From: Tritrichomonas musculus
Lineage: Eukaryota > Parabasalia > Tritrichomonadida > Tritrichomonadidae
Direction: 5' to 3'
NCBI GenBank assembly: GCA_039105265.1
Contig: JAPFFF010000004.1
Span: 8,326,747-8,390,746, forward strand
DNA: 64,000 nt
The position numbers and the translations under genes are program-made. Of this stretch, positions 21,217-33,095 are shown in pieces. The notes under the pieces were generated by a model. The model did no database searches, was not told where the DNA came from, and was given only the letters and a program-made list of their open reading frames with translations. How positions within the stretch are numbered: position 1 is the stretch's first letter; each line of letters begins with the position of its first letter.

Positions 21217-24200
21217 GCAGGTGGAAGATTGGTTTCCTTATTTATTTACTTCCACCTGCAGCTGAGAAGCGATAGCCGCAGGTGGAAGGCTAAATTGGTA
21301 AATAGTAATTTTCCACCTGCAGCTGTCGCAGCTCAGCCGCAGGTGGAAGATTGGTTTCCTTATTTATTTACTTCCACCTGCAGCTGAGAAGCGATAGCCG
21401 CAGGTGGAAGGCTAAATTGGTAAATAGTGATTTTCCACCTGCAGCTGTCGCAGCTCAGCCGCAGGTGGAAGATTGGTTTCCTTATTTATTTACTTCCACC
21501 TGCAGCTGAGAAGCGATAGCCGCAGGTGGAAGGCTAAATTGGTAAATAGTGATTTTCCACCTGCAGCTGTCGCAGCTCAGCCGCAGGTGGAAGATTGGTT
21601 TCCTTATTTATTTACTTCCACCTGCAGCTGAGAAGCGATAGCCGCAGGTGGAAGGCTAAATTGGTAAATAGTGATTTTCCACCTGCAGCTGTCGCAGCTC
21701 AGCCGCAGGTGGAAGATTGGTTTCCTTATTTATTTACTTCCACCTGCAGCTGAGAAGCGATAGCCGCAGGTGGAAGGCTAAATTGGTAAATAGTGATTTT
21801 CCACCTGCAGCTGTCGCAGCTCAGCCGCAGGTGGAAGATTGGTTTCCTTATTTATTTACTTCCACCTGCAGCTGAGAAGCGATAGCCGCAGGTGGAAGGC
21901 TAAATTGGTAAATAGTAATTTTCCACCTGCAGCTGTCGCAGCTCAGCCGCAGGTGGAAGATTGGTTTCCTTATTTATTTACTTCCACCTGCAGCTGAGAA
22001 GCGATAGCCGCAGGTGGAAGGCTAAATTGGTAAATAGTGATTTTCCACCTGCAGCTGTCGCAGCTCAGCCGCAGGTGGAAGATTGGTTTCCTTATTTATT
22101 TACTTCCACCTGCAGCTGAGAAGCGATAGCCGCAGGTGGAAGGCTAAATTGGTAAATAGTGATTTTCCACCTGCAGCTGTCGCAGCTCAGCCGCAGGTGG
22201 AAGATTGGTTTCCTTATTTATTTACTTCCACCTGCAGCTGAGAAGCGATAGCCGCAGGTGGAAGGCTAAATTGGTAAATAGTAATTTTCCACCTGCAGCT
22301 GTCGCAGCTCAGCCGCAGGTGGAAGATTGGTTTCCTTATTTATTTACTTCCACCTGCAGCTGAGAAGCGATAGCCGCAGGTGGAAGGCTAAATTGGTAAA
22401 TAGTAATTTTCCACCTGCAGCTGTCGCAGCTCAGCCGCAGGTGGAAGATTGGTTTCCTTATTTATTTACTTCCACCTGCAGCTGAGAAGCGATAGCCGCA
22501 GGTGGAAGGCTAAATTGGTAAATAGTGATTTTCCACCTGCAGCTGTCGCAGCTCAGCCGCAGGTGGAAGATTGGTTTCCTTATTTATTTACTTCCACCTG
22601 CAGCTGAGAAGCGATAGCCGCAGGTGGAAGGCTAAATTGGTAAATAGTGATTTTCCACCTGCAGCTGTCGCAGCTCAGCCGCAGGTGGAAGATTGGTTTC
22701 CTTATTTATTTACTTCCACCTGCAGCTGAGAAGCGATAGCCGCAGGTGGAAGGCTAAATTGGTAAATAGTGATTTTCCACCTGCAGCTGTCGCAGCTCAG
22801 CCGCAGGTGGAAGATTGGTTTCCTTATTTATTTACTTCCACCTGCAGCTGAGAAGCGATAGCCGCAGGTGGAAGGCTAAATTGGTAAATAGTGATTTTCC
22901 ACCTGCAGCTGTCGCAGCTCAGCCGCAGGTGGAAGATTGGTTTCCTTATTTATTTACTTCCACCTGCAGCTGAGAAGCGATAGCCGCAGGTGGAAGGCTA
23001 AATTGGTAAATAGTAATTTTCCACCTGCAGCTGTCGCAGCTCAGCCGCAGGTGGAAGATTGGTTTCCTTATTTATTTACTTCCACCTGCAGCTGAGAAGC
23101 GATAGCCGCAGGTGGAAGGCTAAATTGGTAAATAGTGATTTTCCACCTGCAGCTGTCGCAGCTCAGCCGCAGGTGGAAGATTGGTTTCCTTATTTATTTA
23201 CTTCCACCTGCAGCTGAGAAGCGATAGCCGCAGGTGGAAGGCTAAATTGGTAAATAGTGATTTTCCACCTGCAGCTGTCGCAGCTCAGCCGCAGGTGGAA
23301 GATTGGTTTCCTTATTTATTTACTTCCACCTGCAGCTGAGAAGCGATAGCCGCAGGTGGAAGGCTAAATTGGTAAATAGTGATTTTCCACCTGCAGCTGT
23401 CGCAGCTCAGCCGCAGGTGGAAGATTGGTTTCCTTATTTATTTACTTCCACCTGCAGCTGAGAAGCGATAGCCGCAGGTGGAAGGCTAAATTGGTAAATA
23501 GTGATTTTCCACCTGCAGCTGTCGCAGCTCAGCCGCAGGTGGAAGATTGGTTTCCTTATTTATTTACTTCCACCTGCAGCTGAGAAGCGATAGCCGCAGG
23601 TGGAAGGCTAAATTGGTAAATAGTGATTTTCCACCTGCAGCTGTCGCAGCTCAGCCGCAGGTGGAAGATTGGTTTCCTTATTTATTTACTTCCACCTGCA
23701 GCTGAGAAGCGATAGCCGCAGGTGGAAGGCTAAATTGGTAAATAGTGATTTTCCACCTGCAGCTGTCGCAGCTCAGCCGCAGGTGGAAGATTGGTTTCCT
23801 TATTTATTTACTTCCACCTGCAGCTGAGAAGCGATAGCCGCAGGTGGAAGGCTAAATTGGTAAATAGTAATTTTCCACCTGCAGCTGTCGCAGCTCAGCC
23901 GCAGGTGGAAGATTGGTTTCCTTATTTATTTACTTCCACCTGCAGCTGAGAAGCGATAGCCGCAGGTGGAAGGCTAAATTGGTAAATAGTGATTTTCCAC
24001 CTGCAGCTGTCGCAGCTCAGCCGCAGGTGGAAGATTGGTTTCCTTATTTATTTACTTCCACCTGCAGCTGAGAAGCGATAGCCGCAGGTGGAAGGCTAAA
24101 TTGGTAAATAGTGATTTTCCACCTGCAGCTGTCGCAGCTCAGCCGCAGGTGGAAGATTGGTTTCCTTATTTATTTACTTCCACCTGCAGCTGAGAAGCGA

Positions 24201-25636
24201 TAGCCGCAGGTGGAAGGCTAAATTGGTAAATAGTAATTTTCCACCTGCAGCTGTCGCAGCTCAGCCGCAGGTGGAAGATTGGTTTCCTTATTTATTTACT
24301 TCCACCTGCAGCTGAGAAGCGATAGCCGCAGGTGGAAGGCTAAATTGGTAAATAGTGATTTTCCACCTGCAGCTGTCGCAGCTCAGCCGCAGGTGGAAGA
24401 TTGGTTTCCTTATTTATTTACTTCCACCTGCAGCTGAGAAGCGATAGCCGCAGGTGGAAGGCTAAATTGGTAAATAGTGATTTTCCACCTGCAGCTGTCG
24501 CAGCTCAGCCGCAGGTGGAAGATTGGTTTCCTTATTTATTTACTTCCACCTGCAGCTGAGAAGCGATAGCCGCAGGTGGAAGGCTAAATTGGTAAATAGT
24601 AATTTTCCACCTGCAGCTGTCGCAGCTCAGCCGCAGGTGGAAGATTGGTTTCCTTATTTATTTACTTCCACCTGCAGCTGAGAAGCGATAGCCGCAGGTG
24701 GAAGGCTAAATTGGTAAATAGTGATTTTCCACCTGCAGCTGTCGCAGCTCAGCCGCAGGTGGAAGATTGGTTTCCTTATTTATTTACTTCCACCTGCAGC
24801 TGAGAAGCGATAGCCGCAGGTGGAAGGCTAAATTGGTAAATAGTGATTTTCCACCTGCAGCTGTCGCAGCTCAGCCGCAGGTGGAAGATTGGTTTCCTTA
24901 TTTATTTACTTCCACCTGCAGCTGAGAAGCGATAGCCGCAGGTGGAAGGCTAAATTGGTAAATAGTAATTTTCCACCTGCAGCTGTCGCAGCTCAGCCGC
25001 AGGTGGAAGATTGGTTTCCTTATTTATTTACTTCCACCTGCAGCTGAGAAGCGATAGCCGCAGGTGGAAACTTGGTTTCCTTATTTCTTTACCTCCACCT
25101 GCAGCTGAGAAGCGATAGCCGCAGGTGGAAGGCTAAATTGGTAAATAGTAATTTTCCACCTGCAGCTGTCGCAGCTCAGCCGCAGGTGGAAGATTGGTTT
25201 CCTTATTTATTTACTTCCACCTGCAGCTGAGAAGCGATAGCCGCAGGTGGAAGGCTAAATTGGTAAATAGTAATTTTCCACCTGCAGCTGTCGCAGCTCA
25301 GCCGCAGGTGGAAGATTGGTTTCCTTATTTATTTACTTCCACCTGCAGCTGAGAAGCGATAGCCGCAGGTGGAAGGCTAAATTGGTAAATAGTGATTTTC
25401 CACCTGCAGCTGTCGCAGCTCAGCCGCAGGTGGAAGATTGGTTTCCTTATTTATTTACTTCCACCTGCAGCTGAGAAGCGATAGCCGCAGGTGGAAGGCT
25501 AAATTGGTAAATAGTAATTTTCCACCTGCAGCTGTCGCAGCTCAGCCGCAGGTGGAAACTTGGTTTCCTTATTTCTTTACCTCCACCTGCAGCTGAGAAG
25601 CGATAGCCGCAGGTGGAAGGCTAAATTGGTAAATAG
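21217..25636. repeat. Hairpin satellite, family B, ~35 units of 122 bp
   Basis: Each unit is two 61-bp halves, each opening GCAGGTGGAA and carrying an inverted TTCCACCTGC about 23 bp later. With flanking bases the first half forms imperfect arms of about 27 nt (23 of 27 pair) and the second about 19 nt (17 of 19), so every half can fold into a hairpin. Thirty-two units run at exact 122-bp spacing from 21217 to 24999. The last of these has an extra 61-bp half (25060-25120, GGTGGAAACTTGG variant). Units follow at 25182, 25304, 25426 and a partial one at 25548 that starts with the same variant half. Six E-box hexamers occur per unit (two each of CAGGTG, CACCTG and CAGCTG). Confidence 0.95.
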
Positions 25637-25843
25637 AGAATATCAAATCAAAGATATGAAGTGATTTTTTTTCATCCACCTTTTCGCTCTCAAAAAGTTA
25701 AAAAATATTATATTTTAATCATTTTTGAATAAAAACTCTTTATATATTAGAGATAGGATTTTTTTAATGATAGATTTGATATACTGATATTATTCTGATT
25801 TTTTTAAGCCTATGTTCAAAATGAACTCTTATTATATATAGGA
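25637..25843 (-). other. 5' terminal region of the Helitron-like element
   Basis: Non-satellite, AT-rich DNA between the satellite and the TC terminus, read leftward. It includes the imperfect inverted pair AGTTCATTTTGAACATAGG within the first 40 nt. No coding potential is seen. Confidence 0.55.
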
Positions 25844-26219
25844 TAAAGATAAAATTATTTCAAAACAAAACCTCCCTTTGAAATTTGTCATTTAACAAAT
25901 CAATAAACAAATATAAATCATTCAAAAAGCTAATATAAAAAGTTAAATGACCATTAAACGTATTATTATTTACCAATTCATATAAAAAGTGAAGTATTTG
26001 AAAAAAAAAATTTTTTTCTTGTCAATTGAATGCATTGGTTTTACATTTTCAACCACATCGCTTTTGTCACAAAAGATAAACAAGCAAACAACGCTTTATC
26101 ACCATTTTGAATCTCAACTTATAAATTACTATAAAGAATGCATAAATACAAATAAATAAAGAAAAAATAATTCACAATATTATAGTTACATTTTTGTTTA
26201 CCCCCTCTCTCAATTTTGA

Positions 26220-26258
<39 letters not shown>

Positions 26259-27035
26259 ACTCATACTTTTTTTTACCCTCTCAGCTTTTCAAACTGTTGG
26301 GAAACACGAAAGTCATAAGTACATGAAAAGTATGATTTAAGAAAACTGCTAAACATTCTTTTGTTAATGATAATAATTATGAGGTTTAATTATTGTAATG
26401 ATGAGTGTAATTAGATTGAGAGAAGCAGTGTCAGTTTATAAGGCAATGCAGTTGTGGTTGATTGTTCAAAGAAGTAGTAGTGTTATGACTCAATGCATAA
26501 GTAGTAGTTTATTACAAATAAATAAACAAATATAAATAGATAGTAATGTTTTATAAATTAACAAAATAATATTTTAAAAATAAATATTGGTATAAATGAG
26601 GAAAATAATGTGCATGCATCCGATTAAACGAGGTGCATGCATCCGATTGAACGAGATGAATGAATCCGATTAAACGAGATGAATGAATCCGATTAAACAA
26701 GGTGCATGCATCCGATTAAACGAGATGAATGAATCCGATTGAACGAGGTGCATGCATCCGATTAAACGAGGTGCATGCATCCGATTAAACGAGATGAATG
26801 AATCCGATTGAACGAGATGAATGAATCCGATTGAACGAGGTGCATGCATCCGATTAAACGAGGCGCATGCATCCGATTAAACAAAGTGTATGTATTTAGT
26901 TATTAATTTAGATAATGAATTTTTTTTTGTTTAAATCTATATAAAACTGGATATTTTTTTTTTAAAACAAAGTTAAGTGATAATCTTATATTGAATTTTT
27001 ATTTAACCCGTTTATGCTGACTTCATTTATTTATA

Positions 27036-27473
27036 ATGCATCCCAAGAATAGCAAGTGGAAAGGAATAATGATTTCTGGAATTGATCCAAATTGTCCACC
27101 AATACTTTATCGACTCGACGAGAAAGAAAAGCATGTGCATAAATTCAAAAAGCAAAAACGTCGGAACATGAAAAAACTTGTTTTAGAATTGAAAAACTAC
27201 AACCAACCACCACCACCACCACCGCCACCGCCACCACTACTGCTGCCACTACCACAAAACACTAATAATAACAACAACAACTACAATGAAAATTTCACCA
27301 TAATCACCACTACAAACACCACCAATGCTGCTGCTGCTACTACTACTAACAACAACACAGAGATGGAACAAGATCAATTGATTCTCCTTGATGATCACGA
27401 TTGTAATTTCGCGAATATTGAACTGGACTCAGGTTCTGATTTCGGTCTTGATTTTTGGTGGGAATGGCCCTGA
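27036..27473 (+). CDS. Array gene 11, first after the Helitron-like insertion
   Basis: Product identical to gene 1. TATA 26938-26945, minisatellite 26610-26885 in reference order, AATAAA 27668-27673. Its spacer has the same T and (TAA)n variants as genes 7 and 10 but only 12 monomers, so the markers have been partly separated. About 1.2 kb of normal upstream sequence lies between it and the insertion. Confidence 0.73.
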   Translation: MHPKNSKWKGIMISGIDPNCPPILYRLDEKEKHVHKFKKQKRRNMKKLVLELKNYNQPPPPPPPPPPLLLPLPQNTNNNNNNYNENFTIITTTNTTNAAAATTTNNNTEMEQDQLILLDDHDCNFANIELDSGSDFGLDFWWEWP

Positions 27474-28097
27474 TCAAATAACTTTTTTCTAATATGAAAA
27501 ACTTCAATGAGTAAAGCATAATTAAACCGAATTTTATATAACGCATTTCATCTGCTCGTATCATTATATTTATTGACTTTTATCAGATAACCTATTTTTG
27601 ATGATCGTTGATAATCATACTTCGAAAACTTTCAAAATGTTTTTAATTTTATATATTTCTTTTATATAATAAACATAATGTTTAATTTGTTCTTTAATTT
27701 ATATCTTATTATTTATTTTTATAAAGATAAAATTATTTCAAAACAAAACCTCCCTTTGAAATTTGTCATTTAACAAATCAATAAACAAATATAAATCATT
27801 CAAAAAGCTAATATAAAAAGTTAAATGACCATTAAACGTATTATTATTTACCAATTCATATAAAAAGTGAAGTATTTGAAAAAAAAAATTTTTTTCTTGT
27901 CAATTGAATGCATTGGTTTTACATTTTCAACCACATCGCTTTTGTCACAAAAGATAAACAAGCAAACAACGCTTTATCACCATTTTGAATCTCAACTTAT
28001 AAATTACTATAAAGAATGCATAAATACAAATAAATAAAGAAAAAATAATTCACAATATTATAGTTACATTTTTGTTTACCCCCTCTCTCAATTTTGA

Positions 28098-28130
<33 letters not shown>

Positions 28131-28913
28131 TAAATAACTCATACTTTTTTTTACCCTCTCAGCTTTTCAAACTGTTGGGAAACACGAAAGTCATAAGTAC
28201 ATGAAAAGTATGATTTAAGAAAACTGCTAAACATTCTTTTGTTAATGATAATAATTATGAGGTTTAATTATTGTAATGATGAGTGTAATTAGATTGAGAG
28301 AAGCAGTGGCAGTTTATAAGGCAATGCAGTTGTGGTTGATTGTTCAAAGAAGTAGTAGTGTTATGACTCAATGCATAAGTAGTAGTTTATTACAAATAAA
28401 TAAACAAATATAAATAGATAGTAATGTTTTATAAATTAACAAAATAATATTTTAAAAATAAATATTGGTATAAATGAGGAAAATAATGTGCATGCATCCG
28501 ATTAAACGAGGTGCATGCATCCGATTGAACGAGATGAATGAATCCGATTAAACGAGATGAATGAATCCGATTAAACAAGGTGCATGCATCCGATTAAACG
28601 AGATGAATGAATCCGATTGAACGAGGTGCATGCATCCGATTAAACGAGGTGCATGCATCCGATTAAACGAGATGAATGAATCCGATTGAACGAGATGAAT
28701 GAATCCGATTGAACGAGGTGCATGCATCCGATTAAACGAGGCGCATGCATCCGATTAAACAAAGTGTATGTATTTAGTTATTAATTTAGATAATGAATTT
28801 TTTTTTGTTTAAATCTATATAAAACTGGATATTTTTTTTTTAAAACAAAGTTAAGTGATAATCTTATATTGAATTTTTATTTAACCCGTTTATGCTGACT
28901 TCATTTATTTATA

Positions 28914-29339
28914 ATGCATCCCAAGAATAGCAAGTGGAAAGGAATAATGATTTCTGGAATTGATCCAAATTGTCCACCAATACTTTATCGACTCGACGAG
29001 AAAGAAAAGCATGTGCATAAATTCAAAAAGCAAAAACGTCGGAACATGAAAAAACTTGTTTTAGAATTGAAAAACTACAACCAACCACCGCCACCGCCAC
29101 CACTACTGCTGCCACTACCACAAAACACTAATAATAACAACAACAACTACAATGAAAATTTCACCATAATCACCACTACAAACACCACCAATGCTGCTGC
29201 TGCTACTACTACTAACAACAACACAGAGATGGAACAAGATCAATTGATTCTCCTTGATGATCACGATTGTAATTTCGCGAATATTGAACTGGACTCAGGT
29301 TCTGATTTCGGTCTTGATTTTTGGTGGGAATGGCCCTGA
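28914..29339 (+). CDS. Array gene 12, 141-residue variant
   Basis: The only intact copy with a changed protein. Four CCA codons are missing from the proline run (six prolines instead of ten), in frame, with everything else the same. It looks like simple slippage in the CCA repeat. TATA 28816-28823, minisatellite 28488-28763, AATAAA 29534-29539. Confidence 0.73.
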   Translation: MHPKNSKWKGIMISGIDPNCPPILYRLDEKEKHVHKFKKQKRRNMKKLVLELKNYNQPPPPPPLLLPLPQNTNNNNNNYNENFTIITTTNTTNAAAATTTNNNTEMEQDQLILLDDHDCNFANIELDSGSDFGLDFWWEWP

Positions 29340-29963
29340 TCAAATAACTTTTTTCTAATATGAAAAACTTCAATGAGTAAAGCATAATTAAACCGAATTT
29401 TATATAACGCATTTCATCTGCTCGTATCATTATATTTATTGACTTTTATCAGATAACCTATTTTTGATGATCGTTGATAATCATACTTCGAAAACTTTCA
29501 AAATGTTTTTAATTTTATATATTTCTTTTATATAATAAACATAATGTTTAATTTGTTCTTTAATTTATATCTTATTATTTATTTTTATAAAGATAAAATT
29601 ATTTCAAAACAAAACCTCCCTTTGAAATTTGTCATTTAACAAATCAATAAACAAATATAAATCATTCAAAAAGCTAATATAAAAAGTTAAATGACCATTA
29701 AACGTATTATTATTTACCAATTCATATAAAAAGTGAAGTATTTGAAAAAAAAAATTTTTTTCTTGTCAATTGAATGCATTGGTTTTACATTTTCAACCAC
29801 ATCGCTTTTGTCACAAAAGATAAACAAGCAAACAACGCTTTATCACCATTTTGAATCTCAACTTATAAATTACTATAAAGAATGCATAAATACAAATAAA
29901 TAAAGAAAAAATAATTCACAATATTATAGTTACATTTTTGTTTACCCCCTCTCTCAATTTTGA

Positions 29964-29996
<33 letters not shown>

Positions 29997-30779
29997 TAAA
30001 TAACTCATACTTTTTTTTACCCTCTCAGCTTTTCAAACTGTTGGGAAACACGAAAGTCATAAGTACATGAAAAGTATGATTTAAGAAAACTGCTAAACAT
30101 TCTTTTGTTAATGATAATAATTATGAGGTTTAATTATTGTAATGATGAGTGTAATTAGATTGAGAGAAGCAGTGTCAGTTTATAAGGCAATGCAGTTGTG
30201 GTTGATTGTTCAAAGAAGTAGTAGTGTTATGACTCAATGCATAAGTAGTAGTTTATTACAAATAAATAAACAAATATAAATAGATAGTAATGTTTTATAA
30301 ATTAACAAAATAATATTTTAAAAATAAATATTGGTATAAATGAGGAAAATAATGTGCATGCATCCGATTAAACGAGGTGCATGCATCCGATTGAACGAGA
30401 TGAATGAATCCGATTAAACGAGATGAATGAATCCGATTAAACAAGGTGCATGCATCCGATTAAACGAGATGAATGAATCCGATTGAACGAGGTGCATGCA
30501 TCCGATTAAACGAGGTGCATGCATCCGATTAAACGAGATGAATGAATCCGATTGAACGAGATGAATGAATCCGATTGAACGAGGTGCATGCATCCGATTA
30601 AACGAGGCGCATGCATCCGATTAAACAAAGTGTATGTATTTAGTTATTAATTTAGATAATGAATTTTTTTTTGTTTAAATCTATATAAAACTGGATATTT
30701 TTTTTTTAAAACAAAGTTAAGTGATAATCTTATATTGAATTTTTATTTAACCCGTTTATGCTGACTTCATTTATTTATA

Positions 30780-31217
30780 ATGCATCCCAAGAATAGCAAG
30801 TGGAAAGGAATAATGATTTCTGGAATTGATCCAAATTGTCCACCAATACTTTATCGACTCGACGAGAAAGAAAAGCATGTGCATAAATTCAAAAAGCAAA
30901 AACGTCGGAACATGAAAAAACTTGTTTTAGAATTGAAAAACTACAACCAACCACCACCACCACCACCGCCACCGCCACCACTACTGCTGCCACTACCACA
31001 AAACACTAATAATAACAACAACAACTACAATGAAAATTTCACCATAATCACCACTACAAACACCACCAATGCTGCTGCTGCTACTACTACTAACAACAAC
31101 ACAGAGATGGAACAAGATCAATTGATTCTCCTTGATGATCACGATTGTAATTTCGCGAATATTGAACTGGACTCAGGTTCTGATTTCGGTCTTGATTTTT
31201 GGTGGGAATGGCCCTGA
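30780..31217 (+). CDS. Array gene 13
   Basis: Product identical to gene 1. TATA 30682-30689, minisatellite 30354-30629 in reference order, AATAAA 31412-31417. Its spacer has the T form of GCAGTGTCAG but the common (TAA)n tail, a recombinant of two spacer types. Confidence 0.73.
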   Translation: MHPKNSKWKGIMISGIDPNCPPILYRLDEKEKHVHKFKKQKRRNMKKLVLELKNYNQPPPPPPPPPPLLLPLPQNTNNNNNNYNENFTIITTTNTTNAAAATTTNNNTEMEQDQLILLDDHDCNFANIELDSGSDFGLDFWWEWP

Positions 31218-31841
31218 TCAAATAACTTTTTTCTAATATGAAAAACTTCAATGAGTAAAGCATAATTAAACCGAATTTTATATAACGCATTTCATCTGCT
31301 CGTATCATTATATTTATTGACTTTTATCAGATAACCTATTTTTGATGATCGTTGATAATCATACTTCGAAAACTTTCAAAATGTTTTTAATTTTATATAT
31401 TTCTTTTATATAATAAACATAATGTTTAATTTGTTCTTTAATTTATATCTTATTATTTATTTTTATAAAGATAAAATTATTTCAAAACAAAACCTCCCTT
31501 TGAAATTTGTCATTTAACAAATCAATAAACAAATATAAATCATTCAAAAAGCTAATATAAAAAGTTAAATGACCATTAAACGTATTATTATTTACCAATT
31601 CATATAAAAAGTGAAGTATTTGAAAAAAAAAATTTTTTTCTTGTCAATTGAATGCATTGGTTTTACATTTTCAACCACATCGCTTTTGTCACAAAAGATA
31701 AACAAGCAAACAACGCTTTATCACCATTTTGAATCTCAACTTATAAATTACTATAAAGAATGCATAAATACAAATAAATAAAGAAAAAATAATTCACAAT
31801 ATTATAGTTACATTTTTGTTTACCCCCTCTCTCAATTTTGA

Positions 31842-31874
<33 letters not shown>

Positions 31875-32657
31875 TAAATAACTCATACTTTTTTTTACCC
31901 TCTCAGCTTTTCAAACTGTTGGGAAACACGAAAGTCATAAGTACATGAAAAGTATGATTTAAGAAAACTGCTAAACATTCTTTTGTTAATGATAATAATT
32001 ATGAGGTTTAATTATTGTAATGATGAGTGTAATTAGATTGAGAGAAGCAGTGGCAGTTTATAAGGCAATGCAGTTGTGGTTGATTGTTCAAAGAAGTAGT
32101 AGTGTTATGACTCAATGCATAAGTAGTAGTTTATTACAAATAAATAAACAAATATAAATAGATAGTAATGTTTTATAAATTAACAAAATAATATTTTAAA
32201 AATAAATATTGGTATAAATGAGGAAAATAATGTGCATGCATCCGATTAAACGAGGTGCATGCATCCGATTGAACGAGATGAATGAATCCGATTAAACGAG
32301 ATGAATGAATCCGATTAAACAAGGTGCATGCATCCGATTAAACGAGATGAATGAATCCGATTGAACGAGGTGCATGCATCCGATTAAACGAGGTGCATGC
32401 ATCCGATTAAACGAGATGAATGAATCCGATTGAACGAGATGAATGAATCCGATTGAACGAGGTGCATGCATCCGATTAAACGAGGCGCATGCATCCGATT
32501 AAACAAAGTGTATGTATTTAGTTATTAATTTAGATAATGAATTTTTTTTTGTTTAAATCTATATAAAACTGGATATTTTTTTTTTAAAACAAAGTTAAGT
32601 GATAATCTTATATTGAATTTTTATTTAACCCGTTTATGCTGACTTCATTTATTTATA

Positions 32658-33095
32658 ATGCATCCCAAGAATAGCAAGTGGAAAGGAATAATGATTTCTG
32701 GAATTGATCCAAATTGTCCACCAATACTTTATCGACTCGACGAGAAAGAAAAGCATGTGCATAAATTCAAAAAGCAAAAACGTCGGAACATGAAAAAACT
32801 TGTTTTAGAATTGAAAAACTACAACCAACCACCACCACCACCACCGCCACCGCCACCACTACTGCTGCCACTACCACAAAACACTAATAATAACAACAAC
32901 AACTACAATGAAAATTTCACCATAATCACCACTACAAACACCACCAATGCTGCTGCTGCTACTACTACTAACAACAACACAGAGATGGAACAAGATCAAT
33001 TGATTCTCCTTGATGATCACGATTGTAATTTCGCGAATATTGAACTGGACTCAGGTTCTGATTTCGGTCTTGATTTTTGGTGGGAATGGCCCTGA
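32658..33095 (+). CDS. Array gene 14
   Basis: Product identical to gene 1. TATA 32560-32567, minisatellite 32232-32507, AATAAA 33290-33295. Confidence 0.73.
   Translation: MHPKNSKWKGIMISGIDPNCPPILYRLDEKEKHVHKFKKQKRRNMKKLVLELKNYNQPPPPPPPPPPLLLPLPQNTNNNNNNYNENFTIITTTNTTNAAAATTTNNNTEMEQDQLILLDDHDCNFANIELDSGSDFGLDFWWEWP

Larger units (their letters stand above)
20586..25843 (-). mobile_element. Helitron-like rolling-circle element, non-autonomous, 5,258 bp
   Basis: Read on the minus strand, the insert begins TCCTATATATAATAAGAG and ends ...GGCCATTCTTG. It sits between A and T of the host unit (TTTTTA then TAAAG). Removing it restores the normal spacer with no base gained or lost, and the distance between genes 10 and 11 is exactly 1,878 plus 5,258. 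A 12-bp stem with a 3-nt loop lies 10 nt inside the 3' end. TC start, subterminal hairpin, A|T target and no duplication are the Helitron hallmarks. CTTG deviates from the usual CTRR end. There is no Rep/helicase coding sequence. Nearly all the interior is satellite. Only one copy is in the window. Confidence 0.82.

Noticed and set aside
20725-25636. CRISPR-like array of palindromic repeats
   Set aside because: The intervening sequences repeat identically, not as unique spacers; there are no cas genes, and the setting is eukaryotic. It is a satellite with hairpin arms.
20584-25845. TA target duplication suggesting a Tc1/mariner element
   Set aside because: The host site already reads TATA and no base is added on insertion. 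There are no terminal inverted repeats, and the hairpin and TC end fit a Helitron better.
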